Source of the DNA: Acidimicrobiia bacterium
GTDB taxonomy: Bacteria > Actinomycetota > Acidimicrobiia > Spongiisociales > UBA5794
DNA length: 34,566 nt
NCBI GenBank assembly: GCA_030065575.1
Contig: JASJDZ010000046.1
Location: forward strand, 1 to 34,566
Direction of reading: 5' to 3'
Part shown: piece after piece, positions 34,546 through 34,566 of the stretch
Layout of the letters: every line of letters begins with the position of its first letter
How positions within the stretch are numbered: the first letter of the stretch is position 1
Translations under genes and position numbers: made by a program
Notes under the pieces: generated by a model
Seen by the model: only the letters and a program-made list of their open reading frames with translations
Told to the model about the DNA's origin: nothing
The model's database searches: none

Positions 34546-34566
34546 CAACGCTGGAAACCCTTGCGC

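Overview
The window is a dense, GC-rich bacterial chromosome segment with almost no non-coding DNA. It has about 35 protein genes and two tRNA genes. I see no phage, insertion sequence or CRISPR array. It most resembles an actinomycete (Actinomycetota). The order iscS-type cysteine desulfurase, mnmA, MetE-like gene, ligA, then gatCAB, and finally an FAH-family gene, gltX and tRNA-Gln/tRNA-Glu matches, from memory, the Mycobacterium tuberculosis block around Rv2992c-Rv3025c. Many genes also have a TANNNT -10 box ending 6-8 nt before the start codon and no ribosome binding site, the actinobacterial leaderless layout. A deep lineage such as Acidimicrobiia fits, but that is inference: the DapD is of the E. 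coli type, and murA sits next to a SpoIID-like gene as in Bacillus.

Layout. 1-2500: 3' end of murA, a secreted SpoIID/LytB protein, a small nucleotidyltransferase-like protein and a NifU-type Fe-S scaffold. 2541-5447: MeaB GTPase, enoyl-CoA hydratase and a membrane-anchored alpha/beta-hydrolase-fold protein whose catalytic Ser and His are replaced. 5490-8351: small accessory enzymes (gamma-glutamylcyclotransferase, VOC protein, flavin/F420-type oxidoreductase, GNAT acetyltransferase, zinc alcohol dehydrogenase). 8525-13656: cysteine desulfurase, mnmA, MetE-like protein and ligA, linked by short overlaps; the first two supply sulfur for tRNA 2-thiouridine. 13733-14760: a FAS1 lipoprotein and a small anchored protein. 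14807-17861: dapC-dapD-dapE, the succinylase branch of diaminopimelate/lysine synthesis. 17865-21618 (minus strand): an overlapping three-gene operon for a large DUF2341 surface protein, a multi-pass membrane protein and a small secreted protein. This is the most system-like unrecognised locus here. 21734-26029: gatC-gatA-gatB, an SRPBCC protein and a HAD phosphatase. 26072-30430: a membrane protein with an octapeptide repeat, pgpA, a methyltransferase, a DUF6544-like protein and an S9 peptidase. 30485-34545: ilvE, a conserved hypothetical gene, an FAH-family enzyme, gltX, then tRNA-Gln(CUG) and tRNA-Glu(CUC).

The genes combine into a few pathways. gltX, tRNA-Gln and GatCAB together are the indirect route to Gln-tRNA. 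The Dap genes and MurA feed peptidoglycan synthesis. Cysteine desulfurase, MnmA and the NifU protein handle sulfur. The main non-coding signals are the leaderless promoters and two tandem inverted repeats 21 bp apart between the alcohol dehydrogenase and cysteine desulfurase genes. Every gap between genes is shorter than 300 bases; the longest are 8352-8524 and 34217-34367, and both contain inverted repeats.
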